Notes: generated from the letters alone by a model not told the origin. 64,000 bases of DNA from Phlebiopsis flavidoalba (GCA_035772785.1 JAOCPU010000035.1:124001-188000), one strand, 5' to 3'; numbered from the stretch's first letter, positions 34,838 through 46,583 are shown. A program made the numbers and translations.

Positions 34838-36134
34838 ATGGGTAAACGCAAAGCTAGCGCGTACGATGAGGAGTTTGATATACTCCCAACTCTTGCCGAC
34901 TCTTTGGCATATGTCGGACACGACCATGACGCGCCAGGAACATCCTCCAACCCCATTGCTCTGGACTCGCCTCCGTCCAAAGCTCCCGCAAAGAAAAGGC
35001 AGAAAAAAGGCGAAGGACTCGGCTGCACCAGTTTCAAGAAAAAACGACTGGCTATCATGAAGAGGAAATGTCCTCAGAGTACAGCGGAACGGCTCGATAG
35101 GGTAACCCAACAAAGGTACGTTATGTCACATACCTTGTTCATGTTCCTTCTCAAGTTCATCGATATCCGTCACGCCAGATTCTTCATGGTAGATAGGAAG
35201 CGCAATGCCAAAGATCTTAGAGAAGAATTTCAAGTCCTGGGATCTACGGGAAATGTGAGTGGCTACTGCTAGTCGCCACATCCATCCAGCCTAACTGTCA
35301 CCAGGTCTACACTGTCGTCATAGACAAGCTACCTTCTTGCAACTGTGAGTACTCTCTCTGCGCACCGACAGCATCAATCAACAATCATATGTAGGTCCTG
35401 ACGCACTGAAAGGGAATCACTGCAAACACATCGTACGTTGCTGTGTCCTCTCGCCCTAGTCGCGTCAAACTGATTTTCCGACTGCTAGTTGTTCATCTTT
35501 GCTAAAGGTAGTCATAATGTATATCAGCATTTAGATGGCTTTTAAGTCCATCTCAGTCCTCCAGGTCCCATTCGAATCCCACGTATGGTATCAAAAGTAT
35601 GTAGTTTGCTTGTCCTACGTGTATTGTACTCACCATCCCATCAGAGCTCTCCTGACAAGCGAGCTTCAAGATATCTTTGCGGACGCACCTCTTGCTCCGA
35701 ACGATATGGCTCATGCCCGCGTGCGTGAAGCCTATGCTCTCGCCACCGGTAAAGCGCGTCGCGTCCGACGAAGAGCAGCTCCAAGAAAACGAATCGCAAA
35801 ATGCCTGAAGAGGACGATGACTGTGCGATCTGCTACGAGAACATGCATCGCGTCGCAGAAAGCAAACTTACGTTGTTCTGTGAGACCTGCCAGCACGCAC
35901 TTCACAAGGAGTGTTTTTCAACAGTGTATGTATCTCGTTCTCGTTGAGAGCAAGTTTTTAGAAGTCATAAACAGGGGCAAAGCACAAGGGAGCAGCAGCG
36001 ACTGTCCTATGTGCCGAGGACCATGGGCTAGTGCCGCGTCTGCTACCGGCTCTCGTGCCGCTAGAGGTGCAGACGGCTATCTCAACCTCAGCTCGGCTGC
36101 CGGACTTAGTCCTGTCCGGGATACTAGCAGCTAA
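34838..36134 (+). CDS. SWIM zinc-finger and RING-finger protein (putative E3 ubiquitin ligase)
   Basis: Architecture like eukaryotic SWIM-RING E3 ligases (ZSWIM2/MEX type): the SWIM finger binds DNA or protein, the RING recruits an E2. Start ATG 34838; basic N-terminus with PAKKRQKKGEG (candidate nuclear localisation signal). Exon 1 ends RLDRVTQQ; then FFMVDRKRNAKDLREEF; VVIDKLPSCNCPDALKGNHC and KHI give the CxC...CxH SWIM motif across an intron at 35346-35393; then LFIFAK, VLQVPFESHVWYQK, and ALLTSELQDIFADAPLAPND. RING: CAICYENMHRVAESKL, CETCQHALHKECF and, after an intron, CPMCRGPW (35835-36030). A low-complexity Ser/Ala/Gly tail ends at TAA 36134. At least five short introns of about 45-80 bp. 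Only about three single-base frame problems, all in the last third, so this is one of the best-preserved genes here. Confidence 0.82.
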
Positions 36135-36419
36135 ACAGCCGTGCGTCACCTATTCATTGCAGCTCGAAGTTTTGCTGATTTTGTGTGTAGACTACCATGG
36201 TCCTCGCCGAGGACAGCGGCACTATGGATTCCAATATTACGATTGATGAAATTCTATACCCGTTGTCAGACCTGTAAATCTAGTACGTCTCTTGATAATT
36301 TCCGTGTAATGTATAGCCCCTATCGATCCATCTCTTGTTTAATTGACTCGCGTATCATGTCCTAGTAATAGCAAAACTCTAGCTATACTTCTCCCTACAA
36401 CTCTGCCTTCACGCCTGCG

Positions 36420-37272
36420 GCTGACACTATCGTGACTGGGTAACACATCGCCAAATGCACCTTCCATCTCTGGTCGCCCTCTATACTGCGTCCAGAAATG
36501 ATAAGCGTTGTAACGCATAACGTCAAAATTGACCATTGGAAGCTGGTAACGGCACATCACGAGTGAGTACCCTCCGTACGCTGCTCTCGCAAAACTAGGC
36601 TCACGATTGTCTATAAGCCATGATCATGCCGTCAATGCGTGGTGCGCCGCTTCCAGGGGACGTCATCCCGGAAGGTTCCCGCTGCCAGGCTAAGGCAGAC
36701 TCTAGGTCCATCGAGGACACAGGCCGAGCTGCCGAGAGTTGTGCTGATAGACAGACAGCTAGTGTCGCCAAAGAAAGAGCGTACATTCCTGATATCGAAG
36801 GCCGCTGGACATGAGCCCATTGGGAGCATCGTGAGTTGACACAACACACACCTGTGGATTGCAGCCGTACTGAGACCAGCTCAGTGAAGAACATATGTCC
36901 GCTGATCAACGCACATTATATGGAGTGTGCTGGACAGGTTTCCCTCATACTCGTCTTTTGTGATATGAGGAAGAATGCTGCTTGTACGATTGCGTCAAGC
37001 CTGTGTAGGTTGCCTCACAAAATCAGGATACTCGGACGTGCTACTCAGTCTTTCTTCCGCCTATAGGGTCGCGTCACCCAAGTAGCATCCTCGGAGGGTC
37101 TTATATGGTGCTTCTGCTCTCATGATCCAGGAGCAAGAGAAGCCAATGTTGCTGGACGTATTTGGAATCCACAGGGCTCCTTTAGTTCCACCGTACGTAT
37201 AGCCAAGTGTCAAGACTCCGCCGCAACTGTTGGCGTCAACTATCCACATACGACTATCTATCATGTTGTAAA
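36420..37272 (-). CDS. Unrecognised multi-exon gene
   Basis: No family recognised. Protein-like stretches run in one direction: MWIVDANSCGGVLTLGYTYG then GTKGALWIPNTSSNIGF at 37100-37250; a stretch with a hydrophobic centre and DTSCLSISTTLGSSAC at 36640-36840; and FDVMRYNAYHFWTQYRGRPE then MEGAFGD near 36430-36530. Composition (Gly, Ser, Asn, aromatic) would suit a secreted protein, but no signal peptide was pinned down. Boundaries are rough and the pieces may not all belong together. Confidence 0.35.
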
Positions 37273-37519
37273 ACGATTATAAGTACTCACGCAAGCTCGA
37301 AGTTGCTCTCCAGCGCGAACCGAAAACTTCGATCCCTTTGGTATTCGTTTCATGATTTTTTCTAGAATGTCGACAATGGGCGATTATGGCATCAGGTCTT
37401 CCACCCGAATCTACACTGCCCGGATTGTATGTACTTACATTGTCGCAGAAACAGAAACCACTGAGCATTCCTGACCAGCTTGTTTTAAGTAGCGTCAATT
37501 CAACCTACGTTCAAGTCGC

Positions 37520-39080
37520 CGTTACGGGTGCGTCCTTCCGCAGCCTTGCGCGCAGAGACCACTAAACAGCCGGCCCACAGCTCTTGTTGTATACGAGTAC
37601 ATGATTACCCTTGATGCCGAGGTCCGGACCGTATGGCAACGCCGATTCTCCGCGACATCATGTCTGTTTATTTCCATTCGATGGATCACGCTACTACATG
37701 CATGCATTCCACAATCTATCCGTGGGTCCAAAGGTGATTGCGCATTACATCGCCTTCTCAATCGTGCACTTATACACTGCATAGCTGTGAGTGCGATTTG
37801 TATCACCCTCCCCTCAGATGGCGATAACCTGGCCCTGCTACTAACTCCATTTAAACTCTCGCAGCTGCAATGCTCTAGCGATAACTACCGAAACACTTGC
37901 AATGATAGGATTTGTCCAAATCGCAGGTACGCGGGCGGGACAATTGCTGAAGAAATGCGGGCTTCATGTCTCAAATCTCGACCCAGTATTTTCTGCGCTG
38001 CGCAGCTATGCAATAAACAATCGAAACACTCTATTTGCGTCACTTATCCTTGCTTTGGGGATTATACCTGTGGGAGTGCATCTGGTAAGCTGTCGCCATG
38101 TTGCCGATTACTTCATTCATAATGTTATGTCAAGTTTGTGATAACTCATAGCCACTCGACGCTGATTGGAAAGCCTTTCAAACATATGCATGCACGTGAA
38201 CGATTTTTCAGATAATCTTGCACACAAGTAAGCTTCACCAGTCCCAAATTTCGTGAGCATAAATTAAGTACACTTTTAGATGTGCGTGACTTACGCTGTA
38301 ACGATGTGATCAACTCACAAATACACGTACCAGTGGTGCTTGCAACTCGCATTCCCATGATTGCGGCGGACGCCGCCGTTCTGTTCATCACATGGAACAG
38401 AAACATATCGCTCCTGGAGCCCTTTGGAAAAAGAGGGAATAAAAAACTCAATCGCCCACCGTCTGTTGTACGACGGTACGTGCTAAACCCGATCCTTCAT
38501 GACGCTACCATGCAAGCTCACTATCCCAGGCACAATTTATTTTTGTGTGAGCCTTGGCATTTCGCCCTTGATCGAAACAACTAACCTTGACTAGGGTTCT
38601 TCTCGCCTTGAATATTGCCCAAATATTGACCTTCGGAAAAGCGGTGAGCATTAACATGCTCACTGCTAATACGAGTATGGTGTTTATTCCAAGTCACGTA
38701 GGGAGCTGCCCCGGTCACTCGACTCGTTCGACTCATGGTGCGTGAGATTCACGCGTATTGATCTACACCACTCTTGACTAAGACGGCCCTATCCTTCAGC
38801 CGTGCATTTTAGTAAATCGCTTTTGATGAACCTACGTAGCACAACAGCTGCCTCTGCACTTAACTGCACAACATGCGTGCTATCTGCTCCCGGGGCACCG
38901 ACGGACTTTGCCGCCGAACCTAATTTTTTGGGCAACATTGGTGTTGAGTTGAGTCACGGGGTGGATTTTACAGCGATAGACGATGAGGATGAAGGAATGG
39001 CAAGTAGACCAATCACCCCTACTTCTAGCATGGCAGTGAAGGTTTTTTTTCACGTCGAAACGGAAAATGACAGGGGGTAG
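37520..39080 (+). CDS. DUF6533 seven-helix membrane protein, copy 2 (frame-disrupted)
   Basis: The DUF6533 head is clear: ALVVYEYMITLDAEV then RTVWQRRFSATSCLFISIRW at 37580-37690. Next come NALAITTETLAMIGFVQIA (37870-37925), FSALRSYAINNRNTLFASLI then LALGIIPVGVHL (37995-38085), the helix ADAAVLFITWNRN (38368-38405), LALNIAQIL (about 38604-38630), and the closing helix plus tail LVNRFLMNLRSTTAA at 38805-38855. The tail continues in one frame through a DDEDE stretch to TAG 39080. Introns of about 50-60 bp separate several helices. Helix order and the FSALR signature agree with the family; function is unknown. The start is not fixed because the first helix is not readable. Confidence 0.72.
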
Positions 39081-39723
39081 CTGTGGAACTGGCTAGTGAA
39101 GTGCGAGTCCTGACTCAGTCACTAACTTTCAGCTGCTACATTCTGAGTTCCATGAGCTCGTGCTCACAGAGAAACCAGAGTGTCCTTCTCAAGTTATTTG
39201 TATTACTGCCGCATATTGAGAGGTCACAAACCGATAATGGAATGTATTCGTGTTGCATGACATTGTTTACGAGAGTTCCTTCATGATTAATGACGAACAC
39301 GCACCAATGTCGGCAAGGAGGACTAGAGCGACTCACTCAAGGACTGCACTTAGTACCTAACTTACATCATTGCCGCCAGCCTGAACGACTTCGTCACAAT
39401 CTCACAGGTGACGCGTGACAGCTGAGATCACCCGCGGCTAAGACCACGTGACCTATGATTCGTGTGACATCCAAAAGTCACGCGAGTGCTCCTCTGACCG
39501 TAGTCTCGGCGCCAGACGACCTTCGGAGGGACTACCGAAGGGTCTTGTATCAAAGGGCCCCCCATTTGTAAGGGGTCTGGAGACTGGAGGGTGGCGCTTC
39601 AATACAAAATGATAAGGACAGAATTGTGATCGATCAGTATCTTGTACTTATGCTCGACTTACGCGTAATAAAGCCGCTCGCTATTACACGCCTTGCCTTG
39701 CACGGCGACCTCAGTACTGGCTC
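39081..39723. other. Intergenic, no recognised gene
   Basis: No conserved protein segment. A short imperfect palindromic stretch around 39520-39545 (CCTTCGGAGGGACTACCGAAGG) is the only structure noticed. Confidence 0.35.
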
Positions 39724-40228
39724 ATGTCCTCCACGCAGGGATCACACGACCACCGACGAGAGAAGATCAAAGCGGTCCTATCAGCTATTAAGGACAACAA
39801 GTGGAAGTCATTCAACGAGTTCCTCATTGCATTCTATACGAGCGATGACCGTGAATTCCGCCAACAAGCTGCTCGGAGTCTAACCTACAGGCCAAACGAA
39901 CGCTTCGGACCAAATGTGCTGCTCGATGCTTGGCTGGAACGAGTTCCCAATGACTCAAAGAAGCACCTCCGCCACGCTCTTACAGAGAAAGTCGCCGGGT
40001 TTCTTGTTCAGGAATCCACTCTCGCCCTCAAGGACAACTCTCCGGTTCGCATCGCAGCGGCTCGATATTCCGTATCTCACCACGGAATTTGCCCTTCGTC
40101 CTCTCGCGTCCCTTTACCAACAGCTCCTCCCTTGTTTCTGGCCAATCATTTTGTTTTACTATGATATGCGCGCAGAACAACTATGGAATGGTGAGTTCTT
40201 GTCTGAGTCATCACCAGTGGCTGATTGA
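39724..40228 (+). CDS. Fragment of a transposon-associated-type protein, possibly DUF6589-like
   Basis: Open from ATG 39724 with KIKAVLSAIKDNKWKSFNEF, then FYTSDDREFRQQAARSL, VLLDAWLERVPNDSKKHLRH and ALTEKVAGFLVQEST. After one frame change near 40065 it continues RLDIPYLTTEFALRPLASLY and QQLLPCFWPIILF. The layout, a small helical head followed by a segment like IPYLTTEF...LPCFW, resembles the N-terminus of large repeat-encoded proteins of basidiomycetes (DUF6589 group); this is recollection of style, not a match. The long remainder expected of that family is absent, so this is a truncated copy. It lies next to a RecQ-like fragment on the other strand. Confidence 0.4.
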
Positions 40229-40343
40229 CTTTGAACTTCTCTAGGCCCAACTGCCGAGGCTGGGCCTGGCATGACGTTGTTGAGCCGATAGACCCTTGAG
40301 ATTTGGGCACTTTGGTAAGCTAAGAATTTTCAATGGTTTCTTA

Positions 40344-40690
40344 CTACTGACCTGATCGAGCTGCCAGGGCCTTGAGAGGGCAAATAACAATCACGGTGCG
40401 CTTGAGACCCAACAGCGCGGCTGCCAGAGCCACCAGCGCGAATATTAGAGACTTTCCGGCTCCGGTTGCTGCAACAACGAAGATGTCGTGGCCCTCGAGA
40501 AGTTTTATGGCCGCACGTAGCTGGGCCGGTTCGTGGCTCATAAAGCCGAAGATGCACTTTTTTCGGCAGCCGCGGAGAGCTCACTCTCGGGTAGACACCG
40601 GTTTCCAAGTCTCGGCCATACACTCGGATTTTGGCTCGGGCGGCTCAGCGTTGTGGCGAGTTAAATGGGGGATGGGGTGGCCCGCTTTCG
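40344..40690 (-). pseudogene. RecQ/DEAD-type helicase fragment (N-terminal motor motifs only)
   Basis: Reading leftward: a stretch ending FGFMSHEPAQLRAAIKLLEG (Q-motif-like), then HDIFVVAATGAGKSLIFAL with the Walker A (motif I) ATGAGKS, then VIVICPLKALA (motif Ia). Nothing after motif Ia: no DEAH/DEAD box and no helicase C domain. It is therefore a fragment of about 110 residues. RecQ-like helicase copies are common in fungal repeats and near chromosome ends; either source is possible. Confidence 0.65.
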
Positions 40691-40943
40691 CCGGCGTGGT
40701 GTAGCCTCGACTATAGCCCGTACAGAGGGAGACGGGGGCTGACATCGGGGAGCTGAGCCAGTGTTTTTGCGGATGAAGCGGACAAGGCAGGCATTGAATA
40801 CTTTCATATTGTAACTGGACTACAGACTGTAATGACCATGGCTTTGAAGTGCCCTACATCAAATTTTTTTTGAAGGCTCGATCACTAATTTTGTGACGAT
40901 GCGCCACCCTCCACACCCCTTCACTTTCGTGTACCTTTGATCC

Positions 40944-40999
40944 AAACCGCTCTGGCGTTTAGACCCTCCAGAGCGGTTTAAGCACGTGATGTCACGTGC
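40944..40999. repeat. Two adjacent perfect palindromes
   Basis: First: AAACCGCTCTGG (40944-40955) and its exact reverse complement (40968-40979) with a 12-base loop. Second: GCACGTGA, a TG spacer, and TCACGTGC (40982-40999), an exact 8-base inverted repeat containing two CACGTG cores. They lie just beyond the helicase fragment and could mark an element end or a factor-binding site. Confidence 0.75.
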
Positions 41000-41713
41000 G
41001 GGGTCGAACCTACCTCTGACCGCCATTCGCTCTCCAGAGTGCAGACTCAGAGGTTACCGGTTAGTATCAAAGCGTGTTCAAGTTGCTCCGGTATCTTAAT
41101 GTGCTTCATTTGATCCATGCTAGTTGGCACACGAGCCGACTAGCCGAAAAAGTCACCGTAACTAATACATACCATCCCAGTTTCAATGTCGATATACACT
41201 CAGTGCACTGCACTTGTATTGCACTAGGAAACGACGAGGGATGTGACCAAACGCTAGACAAATCCACCGTCCAGAAAAGAGGACCTTCTTTTGCACTAGA
41301 TGCGCTATGCTTAAGCTCGTTACCACTCAAGTGGACGGAGGTAGGTCGACCGATGATCTAGCTAATCTGAGTGACTAGATACGCATCTGAGACATGGGCG
41401 GGTCGTATGCCTGCACGACATGTATTGACAAACCGCGCTTGTTGGCTCCCTACCACTCGGCCATTTCTTCACATGCGACCACCACCGTTATTATCCCAAG
41501 GCCAACTCTGAGGAGTACGTCCTCGACACCCTACCGGACATCAGGCAATTACATAGCACACGGATTACCTCTCCAGAACAAGCCAGACTTATATTGCCTT
41601 CATGAGCTACTATGGATACTCTTACGCGGAGCTCTCGGCTTGGTCAGTCTCCGCATCATAAGTAGTCTTTAGCACAGCTGATGTCTCCACAGGCAACACG
41701 TTCTCTACTGTAA
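41000..41713. other. Intergenic or 5' part of the next gene; nothing recognised
   Basis: Open stretches at 41074-41361 and 41394-41672 (+) have no family feature. The first exon of the following DUF6533 gene may lie here. Confidence 0.3.
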
Positions 41714-43297
41714 TTGGGGCGGCTTGGGGGGTACATACAACAGGTTTCATTTTTTACCGACGATCACATTTATCTAATAATTTATCTCCCAGCAATCCTT
41801 TTTTTCGACCATCTCATCACTCTAGGCGACGAGATTGAGTATATCTGGAGACGCAAGTTCACCGCCGCGACCTTTCTCTTCATGGCCAACCGCTACGCGA
41901 CAATTTGCAAGACCGCGATAGGTTCATGTTGATCTGGGCCAACACAGAAGCGGTCAGTGCAGCTTCAGTCGTGTGTTCCAAACGTTGATCAGTATCTAAG
42001 CTACGAATTTCTTCAGAAATGCATACGCGGTGAGGCATTGTACAAGGTGTTCGACATCATCGCTCTTTTTGTGTTCGCAGCGTTCAGCTCGTTCCGTGTG
42101 TGGGCCATCTGGGGACGAGATATTCGACCATTCATTATCATTCTGCCCCTTCGCGTTGGCTACACCAGCGCTGAATATCGTACGTCGGTAGTATGGGAAT
42201 ACCCTTATGACACCCGAGCTAACAACTGTCGTACAGTATCGTGTATCGGTCACGAATACTTATTATCAAGCCCCGCCGCCTCCGCCATGGGGTGGTTGTT
42301 ACTCCGATTACACTATCCCTATGAGCCTCGTCATTATGTAGGTATCTCACATGCATCACCTAAAAGCTGCTGCCCACATTCAGAACAGGTGTATGCGTTT
42401 TACATGGCACCGAGGATTATCCCACCTGACCTCTGCACAGTGAACGACCTTGTCCGGAGTATCTCAATAGCAACAGACGCGCTCGTATTGATCATGACGT
42501 GGATCAAGACATATGACATCTACAAGGCTTCTCGTCGCGCTAGAATAGGGGCTGGGACTTTCGGAACTTCTGCTTAGAGACGGTACGTACTGTCTCAAGA
42601 GTGTTATCTTTTGACAGCCTGTCGCTGATGGAGAGCACAGGACAAGTTTCTTTGGGTTCGTGTGTCGATGATCCGTTATGTTGGCCGCACCTGACATGTC
42701 CCAGGTTTCTGCTCCTGTTCAATGTGCTCGACCTTGTCCTAAATCAAGTTTCGCCGGTGAGCTCATGTTAGTCCACTAGCCTTGCGAGCCAAACGCCAAT
42801 AACAACCCCTTCTAGGCTTCAATCCTGTGAACTACTTCAGTGATGTGTAAGACGTCATATGATGCCTTTTTACCCATCTCTCATACAATGTCACTAGCGT
42901 TAACTGCCTGCTTATCTCACGCTTCATGCTCAACCTTCGAAGCATAAGCTTGAACCCATGGGATCACGCCGCGGGGGCATCTACTGTGTCCAAGGCCAGC
43001 TCGTAGTTCATTCATACAAATGTGCTTGGCGACTTCGGCGGCCCGGTCGTCTTTTCGACGACAGAGTCGGATTCGGATTCGGAGCTGCTGAGCCCCGACG
43101 ATGATGCCACGCGCATTTTCAGGGACGAAAACGGACCACTGGCGTTGGAGATGTATACGAGGCGAAGTATAAGTGAACGAAGTGCACAGTCAGTATTTAT
43201 TTATAGGTCTGTTAAATTTGACCGTTCACCTGGCCATTCACAGAGACGAATGGGGGACGAGCCCGATGGACACAGCCGAATTGCCGAAACCTCTTAA
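41714..43297 (+). CDS. DUF6533 seven-helix membrane protein, copy 3
   Basis: Best DUF6533 copy here. Head: AILFFDHLITLGDEIEYIWR then RKFTAATFLFMANRYATI at 41785-41905. After an intron: LYKVFDIIALFVFAAFSSFR then VWAIWGRDIRPFIIILPL at 42030-42155. Then ISIATDALVLIMTWIKTYDI and YKASRRAR at 42460-42545, LLLRDG near 42565, FNPVNYFSD near 42822-42848, LISRFMLNLRSISLNPWDH at 42910-42970, and a hydrophilic tail VLGDFGGPVVFS with an acidic Ser/Asp stretch at 43060-43110. Helix order and the closing SRFMLNLR match the family. About five introns and three to four frame problems. The tail frame runs to 43297, although a stop after about 43170 in another frame is possible. Function unknown. Confidence 0.78.
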
Positions 43298-43711
43298 ACA
43301 GTGGCTATATTTCTATTACAACCTTGCGCAGATCAAGAAGCAGGAAGCGTCCAGGAATCGGACTCCGCTCTGTCGTCCCATATGAGCTCAGACCACCCCA
43401 GAGAGTCTCTAGAACACACCGATAAAACAACACTAAGAGGGTTCACACCGCACCACTCATTGATAGCTCAGATGGCTCCGCTTGAGACGACACTCCTTTT
43501 ATTTCGCACTGCAGTTTAGCATATAGTAGAAGTAGAAGTCTTCCTGATGAATGCAAAGTGAAAATCTGAAAAGGCAGACTATACTACACGATAGTCCTTG
43601 GGAAAAGACATGGCCTGGGTCGAGAGCATATACATGAATGGTGCGGCAATACAGTCAACAGCAGGAACAGAAATATCCATGTCCAGCACATGAATGTGCC
43701 CTGAGAACACT
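43298..43711. other. Intergenic between convergent genes
   Basis: Lies between the 3' ends of the DUF6533 gene (+) and the RING-H2 gene (-). No conserved segment; should hold both transcript ends. Confidence 0.4.
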
Positions 43712-46583
43712 TTACACATCCGCACGACACAGCGGGCACGTCCTGCTCCTGACGACCCAGCGCTTGAGACAGTACTCATGGAATCTAGAACGTCAGGTGA
43801 GCGGCAGCCAAGGCGCGAAAGGGGCGCAGCACGTACGCATGCTGGCAGTGCGGTGGTGCCGGAGGCACGCGACCTCTGTGTCCTTAAACTGGGAAAGACA
43901 GATCCCGCACTTGTCAACGACGGAGCCCATGAGCGTGAGCTTGAGCTTCACGCGGCCGTCTCGCATAGTGCGTCGGCGCTGCACCTGCACGCGCCCGGGG
44001 GTGGGGATCTTGAGGGGTGTCTGCGTCAAGCAGAAACGGGTCCTGCGTGTTTGCAGGCCCTACTGGGATAACTCGGCGATGCGGAGTAGGTCCTGTGAGA
44101 CGCAGTGGCGGTTGTTAGTCGCCCGCATGAGGCAGGAGGTGAAAGAGGGGACTTACGTCGTAGTGCCGGCCGTCGTGGTGGTCGCCTTCAAGTGCACGCG
44201 CGTGCAAGAACGTCAAGTTCTGTCACCTGAGAGTACTCTGAAGCGGGGGCCAACCTCAGGCAACGGAATCGTCACCGCGGCTCTCTTCCTCAGAGGAGGA
44301 CGGTCACTGCAGTTGACTGTTTGACGGTACTTGAGGCAGTGGTCGACCTTGGATAAGTGGTGTCCAGGCGTAGTTGGTGTTCCGGGTGGGGAGTCCATAG
44401 AAAAAGAGAACGCAGACGCGCTATCTTCGGAGGTCATAGCAGGAGGCGCAACAGACATGAGGCATAGGAGAAGTATAGCGGATTGTAGGCTAGCGGGTCC
44501 CGACGAGGAGTACCAAGCTCCACAGAGGTGGGATCCAAGATATGATTTAGAGGAGTGGACGAAATAGCAAAAGGACTGGGCACGCGGCTGCCAGGTGCAG
44601 AGTTAGGGAGCGTTGCGAGTTGCTCGCCCGAGGCGCTTCTCTGGAACTAGGTCCGTGTGAAGAGAAGGTAAGTGAGAAGGATATGTTCTCGGTCCAGTCG
44701 GGCGTCGTTACGAGGTTCGACGCACTGGTGACCGGAGAGCTGACCTGGCGCGTTTCGAGCGGGCTTGAGACACTTGTCGGTGTCTAAGTGTGGCAAGATG
44801 AACCATGGAAGGTGCCGATTGGATAGTTGTGGACATAGCTTTCCTTCGCGGCGGGGAAAAGGTGGCGGGGGTCGCTTTGGTTTTCTCTGAAGCCCAGAAT
44901 CCGATACGGGTGACTGGGGACACCGCTGGGACTTGCCAGACTGTGAAGGCGAAAGAAGCGGTGGACTGGTTGAACGGAAGGGCCAGGGTGGCTACCACGG
45001 AAGGCTGGATGTCGAACCGGCCGGTTCAAAAAGCCAGGGGTGGAGGGGCTACTAGGACTGATCCTTGGTCGTTGGAAGTTTTGGGGAGTATTTAGCTTCA
45101 AGGTACCGTCGTAGCCGGGTCTGTTATTGGCGAGCGTTTTTTGGCAGAGAGGAAGGGGGTGTTTCTTCTCTTGCTCTTGCTCAAAAGAGAATGAAAGCCC
45201 TGTTTCACAACCTCCCAATTCTCTTCCTCTGGTTCATCTTCGCGTTCTTTCCCTTTGGATGGCCAAAGCCTGCGAACGCCGGAGCTCTCTCTTCGCTTAG
45301 CAGGCGAAGACGACGAGACCCCGGCCGACTTGGATGGGGAACCTGAGGTCGAAGCGAGCGTGGACGGTACTCGACCATGCGTTTCTGAAGCATGGTGAAT
45401 TTAGAATAGACGCCCCGTGGTAGGCGCGCTCCTTTGGTGGCAGTAGGAGAGAGCGGAGACTCGTAGTTCGACTTGGTGGTCAGTGAGTGACAATCGGCGC
45501 AAACAACTTCTTCCAATTCTTCTTCGGTGGACCTGGGTGAGCTTAGGTGGGGACAAATCATCATTTTCGTCTTCGGTGACGTTTGGATGATAGATGTGCG
45601 GGAGGTTGACCGTGGGCGATAGCGCTCGGTTCAGGAGAGCCACAGTGGGTACAAGGGTTGGTCGATGACGAAAGATTGCTCGAGGTCCCCGGGTGGTCAT
45701 AAACAGACGAGGCGAGGTTGGTCGTGCTCTCTGCTATGCGAAGACGGTGTGTAGCTCGTTGTTGACTCTGACGTCGAGAGGCACGCCTCGTTGCCGATCA
45801 GTATCCCCAGCTAGCGGTCGCGTTCGGTTGTGTCACAATCTCGAGACTGGACGAATTGCTCGAAAATTCGTCTGAGCCGGAAGAGCCGGATTGAGGGTCA
45901 GCAGTCTGCTGCGACCGTCGGGGTGAGTCCGCGGTGAGTTGTAAGTTGAGGGGATGCGGACGGCTGCGATGGCGGTCTGCAACCGTGAGTAGAGGTTGTG
46001 GGTGCGACGCTTCAGCGGTATGCGATAAGCCCCTAGTATCGTTAGGAGCTAATGATGACGTATCGTAAGGGATCTCCCCACCGCTGGGCGAGTCGGGTGG
46101 GGGTGGGTCAACTGGGGGGGTCCCCAGTATCGGGGGCGGGGACGAAAAAGGGGCAGTCATCAGAGCCTCTTGAAATGTCGGCGGAGGATAGTCAGGGATT
46201 GCAGAGGTTTCTACGAGGACAAAGAAGTCAGTAGGAGTAATATAGACTGATGGGCCACTAACCTCTCGGCATATTCGGTGGAGGCCAATGGGTATTCTCG
46301 CAGTGCGACTGGTGGCGTTGTTGCCCCTCCTGGAAGCTCCCCTGGGGTTGGATGGCACGGCAGTGTTGAATCGCGGCTCATCGCCATCCCTCCGCCTGTC
46401 TGGTCTCGCCCTCTCTAGATTCTTCTTTCTGTCCTTCGTATCCTACCTGCGTTCTGGGGAGGGCGTGAGGGTGAGCTGACCGTGGTGGGTGACGAGGTGG
46501 GTCAGGTAGGGAGTAACCATGTTCGGGTTGCTGCGACCTTGGCCTGGAGCGACCATCTGCGACTCGGCCGTTGAGCGAAACAT
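43712..46583 (-). CDS. RING-H2 finger protein (putative E3 ubiquitin ligase) with PY-type motif
   Basis: Likely E3 ligase, by its C-terminal RING-H2. Start ATG 46583 (MFRSTAESQMVAPGQGRSNP), ending exon 1 with TLTPSPERR. Next exon has ALREYPLASTEYAER, an intron at about 46210-46262, then ETSAIPDYPPPTFQEAL with a proline PY-type motif. A long, Pro/Ser-rich, probably disordered middle follows (45.1-46.2 kb), including VVCADCHSL near 45480-45510. C-terminal part: LKIPTPGRVQVQRRRTMRDG, RVKLKLTLMGSVVDKCGICL (43890-43950), SQFKDTEVACL, CQHA, an intron at about 43785-43836, and FHEYCLKRWVVRSRTCPLC then RADV with TAA at 43712. The spacing (CxxC...CxHxxHxxC...CxxC) is RING-H2. A few frame problems in the middle and just before CQHA. 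Divergent from the condensin gene across about 760 bases. Confidence 0.78.

Noticed and set aside
39520..39545. Imperfect palindrome as an intrinsic terminator
   Set aside because: Bacterial-type terminators do not apply in a fungal nuclear genome.
40344..40690. Telomere-linked RecQ helicase marking a chromosome end
   Set aside because: No telomere-type repeat (TTAGGG) occurs in the window and normal genes lie on both sides.
45798..46358. Minus-strand 186-codon open frame as an independent gene
   Set aside because: It mixes a wrong frame, an intron and one true exon (ETSAIPDYPPPTF) of the RING-H2 gene.
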